DNA of 64,000 nt from Burkholderiales bacterium. GTDB lineage: Bacteria > Pseudomonadota > Gammaproteobacteria > Burkholderiales > Burkholderiaceae_C. The notes beneath the pieces are model-generated. The model searched no databases, was not told the DNA's origin, and saw nothing but the letters and a program-made list of their open reading frames with translations. The stretch is taken from NCBI GenBank assembly GCA_029268225.1, contig JAJUGJ010000005.1:1-64000 (forward strand). Direction: 5' to 3'. The position numbers and the translations under genes were made by a program. Every line of letters starts with the position of its first letter. Position 1 is the stretch's first letter. Below are positions 18,087-27,442 of the stretch, piece by piece.

Positions 18087-20336
18087 ATGTCATCACGCGG
18101 CGGCGTGCGCGCATCGCGGCATCTCGCGACCGCGCAGCGCGTGCCGGCAAAAAAGGTGGTCAGGGTGGATGCATTACAACCGGCGCGGGGCGCCGAGGTG
18201 GACATGAAGGTGTTCGACGAGTTGCAGCGCTTCCGGCTGATCGTCGAGCACTCCAGCAACATGGTGGTCATCACCGATGCCGAGCGTCGCATCGAGTACG
18301 TCAATCCGTCTTACACGCGCGTGACGGGCTGGACCCTGCCCGAGGTGCGTGGCCTCAAGCCCGGCCGTTTGCTCCACGGCCCCTTGACCGACTCGGAGTC
18401 GGTGCGACGCATCTCGCGTGCCCTGAGCCTGGGCGAGTCGATCGATGGCGTCGAGCTGGTCAATTACCGCCGCGATGGTCAACCCTACTGGGTGCGCCTG
18501 CACATTCGCCCCGTGCATGACGAATCGGGGCGACTCACCCACTTCGTGGCCATCCAGACCGACGTCACCGAGCGCCGTCAGTCGCGTGAAGCCCTGATGG
18601 CCAGTGAGCGCCGCCTGGCAGAAGCGCAGCGCCTGGCGCGCATGGCCAGTTTCGAATGCAACTTCGACACCGACGAGATGTTCTGGTCGCCCGGGGCCGA
18701 GCAGGTCGTGGGCTTGCCCGAGGCACTGCTGCCTTGCTCCTTCCGGGGGCACGTCAGTCTCCTCCATCACGATGACCGCGCGGCGCTGGACGATGCCTAC
18801 TGGGCCCTGGTGTCCGAGCAGCGCCCCTACGAGATCGAGTACCGCCTGCTGTCTGGCGAGGGCAAGGTGCGCTGGATCCGCGAGCGGGGCTACTACCTGC
18901 CCGCCGAAGGCGCGCTGCCCAGTCGCATGTGCGGCCTGGTGTTCGACATCTCGGCGACCAAGGAGGCGCATGACCGCATCCAGTACCTCGCCTGGCACGA
19001 CACCCTGACGGGCCTGGCCAACCGTGAGCAACTGCAGGAGGTGTTGCACCAACGCCTGGAGGTGGCGCGCGACACCGGCCAGCACATGGCCCTGCTGTTC
19101 GTGGACCTGGATCGCTTCAAGACCATCAACGACTCACTCGGGCACCAGGTGGGCGACGAGTTGCTCAAGACCTGCGCGCAACGCCTGCGGGATGCCGTCC
19201 GCGGCACCGATGTGGTGGGGCGTCTGGGGGGCGACGAATTCGTCGTGGTGCTGGCAGGCGTGGATGCCGAAGCCGCCGTGGACCGCATCGCGAGCAAGCT
19301 GCTGAGCCGCATTGCGGCGCCCATGCTGATCCAGGATCGCGAGCTGCACGTCACCGCCAGCCTGGGCATCAGCCTGTATCCCCGCGATGGCGAAACCGCT
19401 TCCGAGCTGATGCGCCATGCCGATGCCGCGATGTACCACGCCAAGGGCAAGGGCCGCAACACGCACAGCTTCTTCAGCGAAGAGTTGAACGCCCGCCTCA
19501 GCGAGCGCTTCGAGCTCGAAAGCCAGCTGCGCCTGGCCCTGGCGCGCGGCGAACTGAGCCTGCACTTTCAGCCGCAGTTCCAGGCCGAGGGCACCCGCTT
19601 GATCGGCTTCGAGGCCCTGCTGCGTTGGCAAACACCCGACGGGCGTTGGATTCCGCCCGACCAGTTCATCCCGGTGGCCGAAGAGTCCGGCCTGATCCAG
19701 CCGATTGGCAACTGGGTGCTGGAGGAGGCCTGTGCGCACTGGCAGCAGTGGCGGGCGCAGTACGGGGGTGACATCCGTGTGGCGGTGAACCTTTCGGCCA
19801 GCCAGTTGCGTGACCGGGGCTTGCTCGCGCGCATCCGCCAGCTCACCGAGCGCTTCGACATGCCCCCCGGTGCGCTGGAGCTGGAACTGACCGAGGCCGT
19901 GGCCATGCACGATCCGGGCGCCAGCATCGAGATGATGAAGGAGCTGCGCGGTCTGCAGGTGTCCCTGGCGGTGGACGACTTTGGCACCGGCTACTCCTCG
20001 CTGGCCTACCTCAAGACCCTGCCCATCCAGCGCATCAAGCTCGATCGCACCTTTGTCAAGGACATGGAGCTCAACCCCGATGACCAGGCCATCTGCAAGG
20101 CGGCCATCCAGATGGCGCATTCCTTGGGGTTGGAGGTCGTGGCCGAGGGCGTTGAAACCGATGCCCAGCGCAGCTTCCTGGTGGGCCACGGCTGCGACCT
20201 GATGCAGGGCTATCACCTGGGGCGTCCCATGCCCGCGTCCGGCGTGATGGCGCTCTTGGCGAACCACACCGAACGGCCTCCGCCAGAGCTGCGCCCTGGC
20301 CGCAGTCGGTTCCGACCGTCGGGCCGTCCCTCTTGA
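18087..20336 (+). CDS. PAS-PAS-GGDEF-EAL protein (diguanylate cyclase/phosphodiesterase)
   Basis: 749 residues from ATG 18087. Domains: PAS 1 at about 45-165, PAS 2 (PAS_3-like) at about 180-295, GGDEF at about 300-460 and EAL at about 478-730. GGDEF (381-385) is intact, and the product-inhibition RxxD (RGTD, 372-375) sits exactly five residues before it. EAL (509-511) is intact with DDFGTGYSSL and EGVET, so both synthesis and breakdown of cyclic di-GMP are possible. No membrane segment is seen, so it is probably cytoplasmic. A perfect 12-bp palindrome (18058-18069) lies just upstream. The start is uncertain: no strong ribosome-binding site and an upstream TTG is in frame. Confidence 0.93.
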   Translation: MSSRGGVRASRHLATAQRVPAKKVVRVDALQPARGAEVDMKVFDELQRFRLIVEHSSNMVVITDAERRIEYVNPSYTRVTGWTLPEVRGLKPGRLLHGPLTDSESVRRISRALSLGESIDGVELVNYRRDGQPYWVRLHIRPVHDESGRLTHFVAIQTDVTERRQSREALMASERRLAEAQRLARMASFECNFDTDEMFWSPGAEQVVGLPEALLPCSFRGHVSLLHHDDRAALDDAYWALVSEQRPYEIEYRLLSGEGKVRWIRERGYYLPAEGALPSRMCGLVFDISATKEAHDRIQYLAWHDTLTGLANREQLQEVLHQRLEVARDTGQHMALLFVDLDRFKTINDSLGHQVGDELLKTCAQRLRDAVRGTDVVGRLGGDEFVVVLAGVDAEAAVDRIASKLLSRIAAPMLIQDRELHVTASLGISLYPRDGETASELMRHADAAMYHAKGKGRNTHSFFSEELNARLSERFELESQLRLALARGELSLHFQPQFQAEGTRLIGFEALLRWQTPDGRWIPPDQFIPVAEESGLIQPIGNWVLEEACAHWQQWRAQYGGDIRVAVNLSASQLRDRGLLARIRQLTERFDMPPGALELELTEAVAMHDPGASIEMMKELRGLQVSLAVDDFGTGYSSLAYLKTLPIQRIKLDRTFVKDMELNPDDQAICKAAIQMAHSLGLEVVAEGVETDAQRSFLVGHGCDLMQGYHLGRPMPASGVMALLANHTERPPPELRPGRSRFRPSGRPS

Positions 20337-20390
20337 TGGCATCCCTGGGGCTCAAGGCCCGGTCTCCGAGAAAAGCAAAGCGCAGTTCGC

Positions 20391-21944
20391 ATGAAAATCA
20401 ATTTGCCTGTCACCCAGCGTGAGTACATGCTGCCCGATGGCGTCACGCTGATGTCCTCCACCGATCTGGACAGTCGCCTGACCTATGCCAACGCCGCCTT
20501 CATCGAGGTCAGCGGCTTTGAACCCGAGGAGCTGATCGGCAGTTTCCACAACCTCGTGCGTCACCCGGACATGCCCCCCGAGGCCTTTGCCGACATGTGG
20601 GCCACGCTGAAGGCGGGTTTGTCGTGGTCCGGGCTGGTGAAAAATCGCCGCAAGAATGGCGATCACTACTGGGTGCGTGCCAACGCCACCCCTGTGCGCG
20701 ATGGCCGGCAGGTGGTGGGCTACATGTCGGTGCGCACCAAGCCTTCGCGCGAGGAGGTGGCCGCCACCGAAGAGCTGTATGCCCGGTTTCGCCGTGGCGA
20801 GATGAAGGGCTGGCGCTTCCACCGCGGGCTCATCGTGCGCAGCGGCTGGCAGGCCTGGCGTTCGCTGCCTCAGGTGATGTCGGTGAACTGGCGCATCCGC
20901 TCGGCCTGCGCCGTCACGACCCTGCCGGCGATTGCCTGCGCGCTCTACATGGTGGACAACAGCGTGGCCTGCGGGGCCATGGTGGCGGCCACACTGCTGT
21001 CGGCCGTCATCGCCAGCGCCTGGCTGGAGTATCAGATTGCCCGTCCGATCCACATCATTTTGGGTCAGGCTCTGGCCGTGGCGTCAGGGCAGCCTGGCAA
21101 GAACCGCCGCCCTGACCGGGCCGATGAACTGGCTCTGTTGATGCGCGCCATCAATCAGGCGGGCCTGAACCTGCGCTCCCTGGTGGACGACGTGAATGTT
21201 CAGGTGGAAGGGCTGCGCCAGGCCAGTGGAGAGATCGCGGACGGCAACAACGATCTGAGCAGTCGCACCGAAGAGGCTGCCGCCAGCCTGGAGCAGACCG
21301 CAGCTGCCATGGACGAGCTCAGTGCCACCGTGGCCAACAACGCCGATTCGGCCCGCCAGGCGGCCGAGCGCTCGGCCGAAGTCAGTGCGCTGGCCCATTC
21401 GGGTGGGCAGGTGGTGGCGCAGGTGGTGGACACCATGGCCGACATCTCGCGCAGCTCCAGCAAGATCGCCGACATCATCGGGGTCATCGACTCGATCGCG
21501 TTCCAGACCAACATCCTGGCGCTCAATGCGGCCGTGGAGGCGGCCCGGGCCGGTGAGCAGGGTCGTGGCTTTGCCGTGGTGGCTGGCGAGGTGCGTGCCT
21601 TGGCCCAGCGCAGCGCCGGTGCGGCGCGTGAGATCAAGTCCTTGATCGGGGACAGCGTGGCGCGCATCGAGGCCGGTGCATCCCTCACTGCAGGGGCGGG
21701 GCAGACCATGACCAGCCTGGTCACCCAGGTACAGCAGGTCACCACCCTGGTCAGCGAGATTCACTCCGCGTCCAACGACCAGTCTGCCGGGATCGGTCAG
21801 ATGAACCAGGCGGTCACGCAACTCGACCAGATGACCCAGCAAAACGCCTCGCTGGTGGAGCAGTCGGCCAATGCCGCGACGCAGTTGTACCAGCGCACGG
21901 GGCGTCTGGTGGAGGCGATCCACGCTTTCCGTCGAACCGGCTGA
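20391..21944 (+). CDS. aer: PAS-containing methyl-accepting chemotaxis protein, Aer type
   Basis: 517 residues. An N-terminal PAS domain (about 10-115) carries the Aer-like stretch [19 protein letters not shown] and [14 protein letters not shown] hydrophobic hairpin with two short membrane helices follows (about 170-215), then HAMP and the signalling domain. The hairpin tip [20 protein letters not shown] is fully conserved. Receptors of this build sense redox or oxygen through PAS-bound FAD and signal to CheA/CheW. No che genes are in the window. Its C-terminal tail resembles that of the pseudogene at 14046. Confidence 0.9.
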   Translation: MKINLPVTQREYMLPDGVTLMSSTDLDSRLTYANAAFIEVSGFEPEELIGSFHNLVRHPDMPPEAFADMWATLKAGLSWSGLVKNRRKNGDHYWVRANATPVRDGRQVVGYMSVRTKPSREEVAATEELYARFRRGEMKGWRFHRGLIVRSGWQAWRSLPQVMSVNWRIRSACAVTTLPAIACALYMVDNSVACGAMVAATLLSAVIASAWLEYQIARPIHIILGQALAVASGQPGKNRRPDRADELALLMRAINQAGLNLRSLVDDVNVQVEGLRQASGEIADGNNDLSSRTEEAAASLEQTAAAMDELSATVANNADSARQAAERSAEVSALAHSGGQVVAQVVDTMADISRSSSKIADIIGVIDSIAFQTNILALNAAVEAARAGEQGRGFAVVAGEVRALAQRSAGAAREIKSLIGDSVARIEAGASLTAGAGQTMTSLVTQVQQVTTLVSEIHSASNDQSAGIGQMNQAVTQLDQMTQQNASLVEQSANAATQLYQRTGRLVEAIHAFRRTG

Positions 21945-21965
21945 GCCGCGCGCGACGGGGGACTG

Positions 21966-21987
21966 GGTTGCGGGTTAACCCGCAACC
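21966..21987 (+). terminator. Perfect hairpin after aer, possible terminator
   Basis: A perfect 22-bp palindrome can fold as a 9-bp stem (GGTTGCGGG with CCCGCAACC) around a TTAA loop. It lies 22 bases after the aer stop. Only two T residues follow, so termination would be weak; a protein-binding dyad is the alternative. Confidence 0.5.
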
Positions 21988-22005
21988 TTAGGTGTGGGAT
22001 CCACG

Positions 22006-22064
22006 CCATGCACCCAGTTGGTGCATGGTCTGCCCCCGCAGAAACCCGATCTTGTCAACAAGAT
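22006..22064. promoter_or_regulatory. Two inverted repeats in the pnt promoter region
   Basis: The first is CCATGCACC and GGTGCATGG (9 bp, spacer CAGTT, 22006-22028). The second is ATCTTGT and ACAAGAT (7 bp, spacer CA, 22049-22064). They lie 97-155 bases before pntAA. They could bind a regulator of the operon; no regulator gene is adjacent, so the family is unknown. Confidence 0.4.
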
Positions 22065-22160
22065 TGTGTATGCTGACGGGTTCCATATGTCTTGCGGCGA
22101 CGGTTCTTGCGGGCCGGCGTCCTGTCATTTGTTCCTCATCTGTCCCACTAGGAGATCCGT

Positions 22161-23276
22161 ATGCTCATTGGCATACCCATGGAGACCACCGCTGGCGAAA
22201 GCCGCGTGGCCGTGACCCCGGAGACCGTCAAGAAGCTCAAGGCCCAAGGCCACACGCTTCGTGTGCAGTCCGGAGCCGGCGTGGCCGCCAGCGTGACCGA
22301 CGAGGCCTATGTGGCCGCCGGTGCCGAGATCACCGATGCGGCTGGTGCCTTCGGGGCCGAGATGGTGCTGAAGGTGCGCTCGCCGAATGCCGACGAGCGC
22401 ACGCTGATGAAGCCGGGTGCTGTGCTGGTGGGCATGCTCAACCCCTTCGACAAGGACGGGCTGCAGGCATTGACCGACAGCAAGCTGACCGCCTTCGCGC
22501 TCGAAGCTGCTCCCCGCACCACCCGTGCGCAAAGCATGGACGTGCTGTCTTCGCAGGCCAACTTGGCGGGCTACAAGGCCGTCATGATCGCCGCCGACAA
22601 GTACCAGCGCATCTTCCCGATGCTGATGACCGCCGCCGGCACCGTCAAGGCCGCCCGCGTGGTGATCCTGGGCGTGGGTGTGGCTGGTCTGCAGGCCATC
22701 GCCACGGCCAAGCGCCTGGGCGCGGTCATCGAAGCCTCCGACGTGCGTCCTTCGGTGAAGGAGCAGGTCGAGTCGCTGGGGGCCAAGTTCATCGACGTGC
22801 CGTATGAAACGGCCGAAGAGAAGGAAGCCGCCGAAGGCGTGGGCGGTTACGCCCGTCCGATGCCCCAGTCCTGGCTGGACCGCCAGAAGGCCGAAGTCGC
22901 CAAGCGCGTGGCCCAGGCCGACATCGTCATCACCACCGCCCTGATCCCGGGCCGTGCTGCGCCGGTGCTCGTGTCTGAGGACATGGTCAAGTCCATGAAG
23001 CCCGGCTCGGTCATCGTGGACTTGGCCGCGGCCCAAGGCGGCAACTGCCCCCTGACCGAAGCTGGCCAGACCGTCGTCAAGCACGGCGTGACCCTGGTCG
23101 GTGAAACCAATTTGCCCGCGCTGGTGGCCGCTGACGCCTCCGCGCTCTATGCCCGTAACGTGATCGATTTCTTGAAACTGGTCATCAACAAGGAAGGCCA
23201 GTTCCATGTCGATCTGGAAGACGACATCGTCAAGGCCTGCCTGATGTGTCGTGATGGCCAGTTGCTGCGTGCCTGA
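22161..23276 (+). CDS. pntAA: NAD(P) transhydrogenase subunit alpha part 1 (NAD-binding)
   Basis: 371 residues. It starts MLIGIPMETTAGESRVAVTP and contains the alanine dehydrogenase/PntA fold with the NAD loop ILGVGVAGLQAIATAKRLGA and the block QADIVITTALIPGRAAPVLV. This is the peripheral domain I of proton-translocating transhydrogenase, which uses the proton gradient to reduce NADP+ with NADH. A TAGGAG ribosome-binding site is at about 22149-22154. The three-subunit arrangement with separate PntAB is as in Rhodospirillum-type enzymes, but here panD separates pntAA from pntAB. Confidence 0.95.
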   Translation: MLIGIPMETTAGESRVAVTPETVKKLKAQGHTLRVQSGAGVAASVTDEAYVAAGAEITDAAGAFGAEMVLKVRSPNADERTLMKPGAVLVGMLNPFDKDGLQALTDSKLTAFALEAAPRTTRAQSMDVLSSQANLAGYKAVMIAADKYQRIFPMLMTAAGTVKAARVVILGVGVAGLQAIATAKRLGAVIEASDVRPSVKEQVESLGAKFIDVPYETAEEKEAAEGVGGYARPMPQSWLDRQKAEVAKRVAQADIVITTALIPGRAAPVLVSEDMVKSMKPGSVIVDLAAAQGGNCPLTEAGQTVVKHGVTLVGETNLPALVAADASALYARNVIDFLKLVINKEGQFHVDLEDDIVKACLMCRDGQLLRA

Positions 23277-23310
23277 GCACGTGGCTTTTGTGCCCTGAGG
23301 AGTAAATACC

Positions 23311-23676
23311 ATGCAACGCAACATGCTGCGTGCCAAGCTGCACCGCGCCACCGTCACCGAAGCCATCCTGGACTATGAAGGCTCCTGTGGCATCGATGAA
23401 GACCTGATGGACGCGGCCGACATGAAGGAGTTCGAGTACATCGAGCTCTACAACGTCAACAACGGCGAGCGCTTTGCCACCTACATCATCAAGGCGCCGC
23501 GTGGCTCCGGCACCATCTCCCTCAATGGCGCGGCCGCCCGTCGCGCCCATGTGGGTGACCTGCTCATCATCTGCACCTATGCGCCGATGAACGAGGAGGA
23601 AGTGGCCAGCTACAAGCCCAAGGTCGTGTTGCTGGACGCCGGCAACAAGGTCAAAGAAGTTCGCAAGTTCACCTGA
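23311..23676 (+). CDS. panD: Aspartate 1-decarboxylase proenzyme
   Basis: 121 residues, the usual PanD length. Opening [18 protein letters not shown] aligns with PanD, and the self-cleavage site Gly24-Ser25 lies in YEGSCGID, where Ser25 becomes the pyruvoyl cofactor. The conserved [20 protein letters not shown] and Tyr in IIKAPRG context are also present. It makes beta-alanine from aspartate for pantothenate and CoA. Its place between pntAA and pntAB, 34 and 29 bases away and each with its own ribosome-binding site, indicates one operon. Confidence 0.95.
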   Translation: MQRNMLRAKLHRATVTEAILDYEGSCGIDEDLMDAADMKEFEYIELYNVNNGERFATYIIKAPRGSGTISLNGAAARRAHVGDLLIICTYAPMNEEEVASYKPKVVLLDAGNKVKEVRKFT

Positions 23677-23705
23677 TCCTCATCTCTTCAATTGGAGACC
23701 ACGCG

Positions 23706-24014
23706 ATGGAAGCTGTTTCACACGTTGTCATCAACCTCTCGATTTTCGTGCTGGCCATTTATGTGGGCTATCACGTGGTCTGGACGGTGACGCCCGCTCT
23801 GCACACCCCCTTGATGGCCGTGACCAACGCGGTGTCGGCCATCGTCATCGTGGGCGCCATGCTGGCGGCGGCCTTGACCGTGACGCCCCTGGGTAAATCC
23901 ATGGGTGTGCTGGCCGTGGCGCTGGCAGCGGTCAACGTGTTCGGGGGCTTCCTCGTGACCCGCCGCATGCTGGAAATGTTCAAGAAGAAGGACAAGAAGG
24001 CGGGGGCCAAGTAA
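23706..24014 (+). CDS. pntAB: NAD(P) transhydrogenase subunit alpha part 2
   Basis: 102 residues, almost entirely three membrane helices, with a basic tail KKKDKKAGAK. The block HTPLMAVTNAVSAIVIVGAM is the signature of the PntA membrane domain, part of the proton channel. The stop codon is followed immediately by the pntB ATG. Confidence 0.95.
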   Translation: MEAVSHVVINLSIFVLAIYVGYHVVWTVTPALHTPLMAVTNAVSAIVIVGAMLAAALTVTPLGKSMGVLAVALAAVNVFGGFLVTRRMLEMFKKKDKKAGAK

Positions 24015-25469
24015 ATGAGCATGAACCTGATTGCATTGCTGTACCTGATCGCCTCGGTGTGTTTCATCCAGGCGCTCAAGGGCTTGAGCCACCCCACCAC
24101 GTCGATCCGGGGCAACCTGTTCGGCATGGTCGGCATGACGATCGCCGTGTTGACCACGGTGGGCCTGATCCATGGTCAGGCGGCGGCACTGGGCGTGAAC
24201 TTCGGTGAAGGCCTGGGCTATGTGCTGGGCGCTCTGGTGGTCGGCGGCGGTGCCGGCGCCATCATGGCCAAGCGCGTCGAGATGACGAAGATGCCCGAAC
24301 TGGTCGCCTTCATGCACAGCATGATCGGCCTGGCCGCGGTGTTCATCGCCATCGCCGTGGTGGCCGAGCCTTATGCCTTCCAGATCGTCGCCAAGCCGGT
24401 GGACGGTTCGGTGGCGCCCATCCCGGTGGGCAACCTGCTGGAGTTGTCGCTGGGGGCGGCCATTGGGGCCATCACCTTCTCGGGCTCGGTCATCGCGTTC
24501 GGCAAGCTGAGCGGCAAGTACAAGTTCCGTCTGTTCCAGGGCGCGCCGGTGATCTTCAAGGGTCAGCACATGCTGAACCTGGTGCTGGGTCTGCTGGCCA
24601 TCGCCTTGATCGGGATCTTCATGGCCACGCAGCGCATGGACGTGTTCCTGGCCCTGGTGGCGCTGAGCTTCATCCTGGGCGTGTTGATCATCATCCCCAT
24701 TGGCGGCGCCGACATGCCCGTCGTGGTCTCGATGCTCAACAGCTACTCGGGCTGGGCCGCGGCCGGCATCGGTTTCTCGCTGAACAACTCCATGCTGATC
24801 ATCGCCGGTTCGCTGGTGGGTTCGTCCGGTGCCATCCTTTCGTACATCATGTGCAAGGCGATGAACCGCTCGTTCTTCAACGTGATCCTGGGTGGCTTCG
24901 GCGGTGACGCCGGTGCCGCGGCCGCCGGTGGCGCGCAGCAGCAGCGCAGCGTCAAGAGCGGCTCGGCCGACGATGCCGCCTTCATCCTGGGCAATGCCGA
25001 GTCGGTCATCATCGTGCCCGGCTACGGTCTGGCCGTGGCCCGTGCCCAGCACGCGGTCAAGGAACTGGCACAGAAGCTCACCGAGAAGGGTGTCAACGTC
25101 AAGTACGCCATTCACCCGGTGGCCGGTCGCATGCCCGGTCACATGAACGTGTTGCTGGCCGAGGCCGAAGTGCCCTACGACCAGGTGCACGAGATGGAAG
25201 ACATCAACGCCGAGTTCGGCCAGGCCGACGTGGCGATCATCCTGGGCGCCAACGACGTGGTGAACCCGGCCGCCCATGTGAAGGGCAGCCCGATCTATGG
25301 CATGCCGATCCTCGAAGCCTACAAGGCCAAGACCGTGATCGTGAACAAGCGCTCCATGGCCAGCGGCTACGCCGGTCTGGACAACGAGCTGTTCTACATG
25401 GACAAGACCATGATGGTGTTCGGCGACGCCAAGAAGGTGGTCGAGGACATGGTCAAGGCGGTCGAGTAA
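24015..25469 (+). CDS. pntB: NAD(P) transhydrogenase subunit beta
   Basis: 484 residues. About nine membrane helices occupy the first ~270 residues, followed by the NADP(H)-binding domain III with IIVPGYGLAVARAQHAVKEL, VAGRMPGHMNVLLAEA and GANDVVNPAA. KRSMASGYAGLDNELF is a further PntB signature. Together with PntAA and PntAB it forms the inner-membrane transhydrogenase that raises NADPH. Confidence 0.97.
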   Translation: MSMNLIALLYLIASVCFIQALKGLSHPTTSIRGNLFGMVGMTIAVLTTVGLIHGQAAALGVNFGEGLGYVLGALVVGGGAGAIMAKRVEMTKMPELVAFMHSMIGLAAVFIAIAVVAEPYAFQIVAKPVDGSVAPIPVGNLLELSLGAAIGAITFSGSVIAFGKLSGKYKFRLFQGAPVIFKGQHMLNLVLGLLAIALIGIFMATQRMDVFLALVALSFILGVLIIIPIGGADMPVVVSMLNSYSGWAAAGIGFSLNNSMLIIAGSLVGSSGAILSYIMCKAMNRSFFNVILGGFGGDAGAAAAGGAQQQRSVKSGSADDAAFILGNAESVIIVPGYGLAVARAQHAVKELAQKLTEKGVNVKYAIHPVAGRMPGHMNVLLAEAEVPYDQVHEMEDINAEFGQADVAIILGANDVVNPAAHVKGSPIYGMPILEAYKAKTVIVNKRSMASGYAGLDNELFYMDKTMMVFGDAKKVVEDMVKAVE

Positions 25470-25501
25470 GCGCCCGCCACGCGTTCACGCGCATGCTTCT
25501 G

Positions 25502-25528
25502 AAGGCCGGTCTGTGGACCGGCCTTTTT
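25502..25528 (+). terminator. Rho-independent terminator after pntB
   Basis: GGCCGGTC and GACCGGCC form an 8-bp perfect stem around TGTG, extended by AA/TT pairs and followed by a run of T residues. It lies 33 bases after the pntB stop. Confidence 0.95.
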
Positions 25529-25619
25529 CATGGGCGTCTACCCCGTTTGCGGGAATGTCGTGGACACCGGTGGTCGCTACCATCGACTGCTTTGGGACGG
25601 CAGCCAGCCTGGGAGGCGT

Positions 25620-27242
25620 ATGCGTTTTGTGCCGGTGGTGTTGCTCGTGGTGTTGATGGTGCTGGGTCTGGCGGGGCAGCGGCACCTCACACGGCAGATC
25701 GATCTGGAAGGGCCACACACCCTGGCGGCCGCGCCCGATGGGGGCTTCTACATGGCCACCAGCACGCGCCTGTACCGCCTGGACCGCCGTGAGCAGGTTG
25801 TGGCGCAGCACGAGGCGGCCACCTTGGGCGTGGGCCGTTTCGATGACTTGCTGGTGGGTTCCGAGGGCCGCTTGTGGGTGTACGACAGCGAGGCGCGGCG
25901 CGTGCTGGCCTGCGACCTGCCGGCGCCGTGCCAGCCCTTCGATGCCGGGCAGACCGCTTTCAGTGCCAATGCGATCCTGGTCGAAAGGCCGGCCGGACAA
26001 GGGTTGCTGCTCAGCGACAACCGTCATCACCGCCTGTGGGCGCTCGATGCGCAGGGGCGGGTGCAATCCCATCCCCTGGACGCGGGCTGGCGCTTTCCCA
26101 ACCAGATCAGGGTCTGGCCGGGCGGCTGGTTGATGGCCGATACCGAGCGGCGGCAACTGGTGAAGGTGGTGGCCGATGCACAGGGGCTGCCCGTGCGGCG
26201 AGAGCTGTTTCTGCAGGCCGAAGGCCGTCCCTATCGCTTTGTGGTGCGGCCCGATGGCATCTGGACGGTCGAGGCCGGGCTGTCGCTCAACGACGGAGGC
26301 CTGTTCCGTTACCGGGAGGGGCGGCGCGAGCGGGTGCGCACGGGGGCGGGCGATGTCGGCGCCCTGATCGCGGTGGGAGACAAGCTGGTGCTGAGCAGTC
26401 GGCAGGACTGGCGCGTGCGGGTGAGCGACGACGGGGGCGCGCGCTGGCGTGATCTGGCCGACGGTGCATTGTCACAGGCTCATGCCGCGCAGCGTGACCG
26501 CAATGCGACCTTGACGCGCTTGTCGCGGGGCTTGCCGGTGGGCATGGGTGTGGTCGCGCTGGCGCTGCTCGGGTGGGCCTGGCACCGAGAGCGCCGTGCC
26601 GGTCGGGTGGCCTTGGCCGCACCGGCGCCGTGGTCCGTGGGCACCGCTGCCTTGCCGATCAACGAGGGGGCACGTCTGCAACCTCGGCCGCAGGCACGGC
26701 GCGTCTTGCGTGGGGCCATGGTGGTGTATGGCCTCCTGCCCGTACCGATCCTGGCCTGGATGGCGTGGCAGTTGTGGCCCTATGGCGTCGATCCACAGGG
26801 TCAACGCCTGCTGTACCTGGTGGGCGCGTTCGCCCTGCTGTGGCCTGTGGCGATCTACCTGGCCTGGCGCTGGGGGCTGGGGCGTCGTTGGGCCAGTCTC
26901 GCCATCGTGCTGGACGAGCGTCTGCTTTTGCTCACCTGGTGGGACGGTCAGACCCGGGCCGCCCCGTATGAACAGGTCTGGCTGGGTCGCAGCACCTTGT
27001 GGGTCGATGGGGTGAGGGTGTCCCTCAGCCTGTGGCCTGGTGTGCCCATGTGGGAGCGTGACGGGTTGGCCGAGGCGCTGCAGCGGCACGGTCATGCGCA
27101 CCATGTCTTCGACAGCGAAGGCGCTTTGTGGCGAGCCCTGTGGCAGGCGCGTCATGCCCCGGCCTTGCGCTGGCTGGCGGGGCGGGCATTGGCCTGCGTG
27201 TGCCTGGTGGTGGCGCTGTGTTGGCGGTTCGGCGTCGGGTGA
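25620..27242 (+). CDS. Membrane-anchored protein of unknown function with propeller-like periplasmic domain
   Basis: 540 residues from ATG 25620, which has a GGGAGG ribosome-binding site four bases upstream. I do not recognise the family. Predicted build: one N-terminal membrane helix (3-18), a large extracytoplasmic region (20-300) with repeats of the type PDGGFYMATSTRLYRLD, GRLWVYDSEARRV, LLLSDNRHHRLWALD and GGWLMADTERRQL, which resemble NHL or strictosidine-synthase-like propeller blades. Then come helices near 305-322, 365-385, 397-416 and 520-538, with a soluble stretch (about 425-510) between the last two. Cys98 and Cys104 could pair. It stands alone after the pnt terminator. Confidence 0.8.
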   Translation: MRFVPVVLLVVLMVLGLAGQRHLTRQIDLEGPHTLAAAPDGGFYMATSTRLYRLDRREQVVAQHEAATLGVGRFDDLLVGSEGRLWVYDSEARRVLACDLPAPCQPFDAGQTAFSANAILVERPAGQGLLLSDNRHHRLWALDAQGRVQSHPLDAGWRFPNQIRVWPGGWLMADTERRQLVKVVADAQGLPVRRELFLQAEGRPYRFVVRPDGIWTVEAGLSLNDGGLFRYREGRRERVRTGAGDVGALIAVGDKLVLSSRQDWRVRVSDDGGARWRDLADGALSQAHAAQRDRNATLTRLSRGLPVGMGVVALALLGWAWHRERRAGRVALAAPAPWSVGTAALPINEGARLQPRPQARRVLRGAMVVYGLLPVPILAWMAWQLWPYGVDPQGQRLLYLVGAFALLWPVAIYLAWRWGLGRRWASLAIVLDERLLLLTWWDGQTRAAPYEQVWLGRSTLWVDGVRVSLSLWPGVPMWERDGLAEALQRHGHAHHVFDSEGALWRALWQARHAPALRWLAGRALACVCLVVALCWRFGVG

Positions 27243-27360
27243 CGCCACTTCGTGACGAGCACTTTGGGTTCCTCCCGCACGCGATACACGGCGTGAGTCG
27301 CGTGCGCCGAGTCGATGGGCGTGCTCGATGCACCTTGTCTGTTGGCATGACAGATGTTCA

Positions 27361-27377
27361 TGCACGTCAGCGGTGCG
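27361..27377. promoter_or_regulatory. NtrC-like enhancer dyad
   Basis: TGCACG-N5-GGTGCG matches the 17-bp NtrC consensus TGCACC-N5-GGTGCA at ten of twelve defined positions. It lies about 50 bases upstream of the sigma-54-like promoter at 27427. Assignment is by pattern only. Confidence 0.5.
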
Positions 27378-27426
27378 CCCCTTCCCTGGATTGGTGTGGC
27401 CAGGCGCGGTTCTGACGCCAAGCGGG

Positions 27427-27442
27427 TGGCACGCTTCATGCA
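27427..27442 (+). promoter_or_regulatory. Sigma-54-type -24/-12 promoter of the nitrogen transporter operon
   Basis: TGGCACG-N4-ATGCA keeps the invariant GG (-24) and GC (-12) at correct spacing and differs from the RpoN consensus TGGCACG-N4-TTGCA at one base. Transcription would start near 27453, about 48 bases before the substrate-binding protein ATG. The same promoter class precedes the convergent arm at 40410-40425. Confidence 0.7.
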
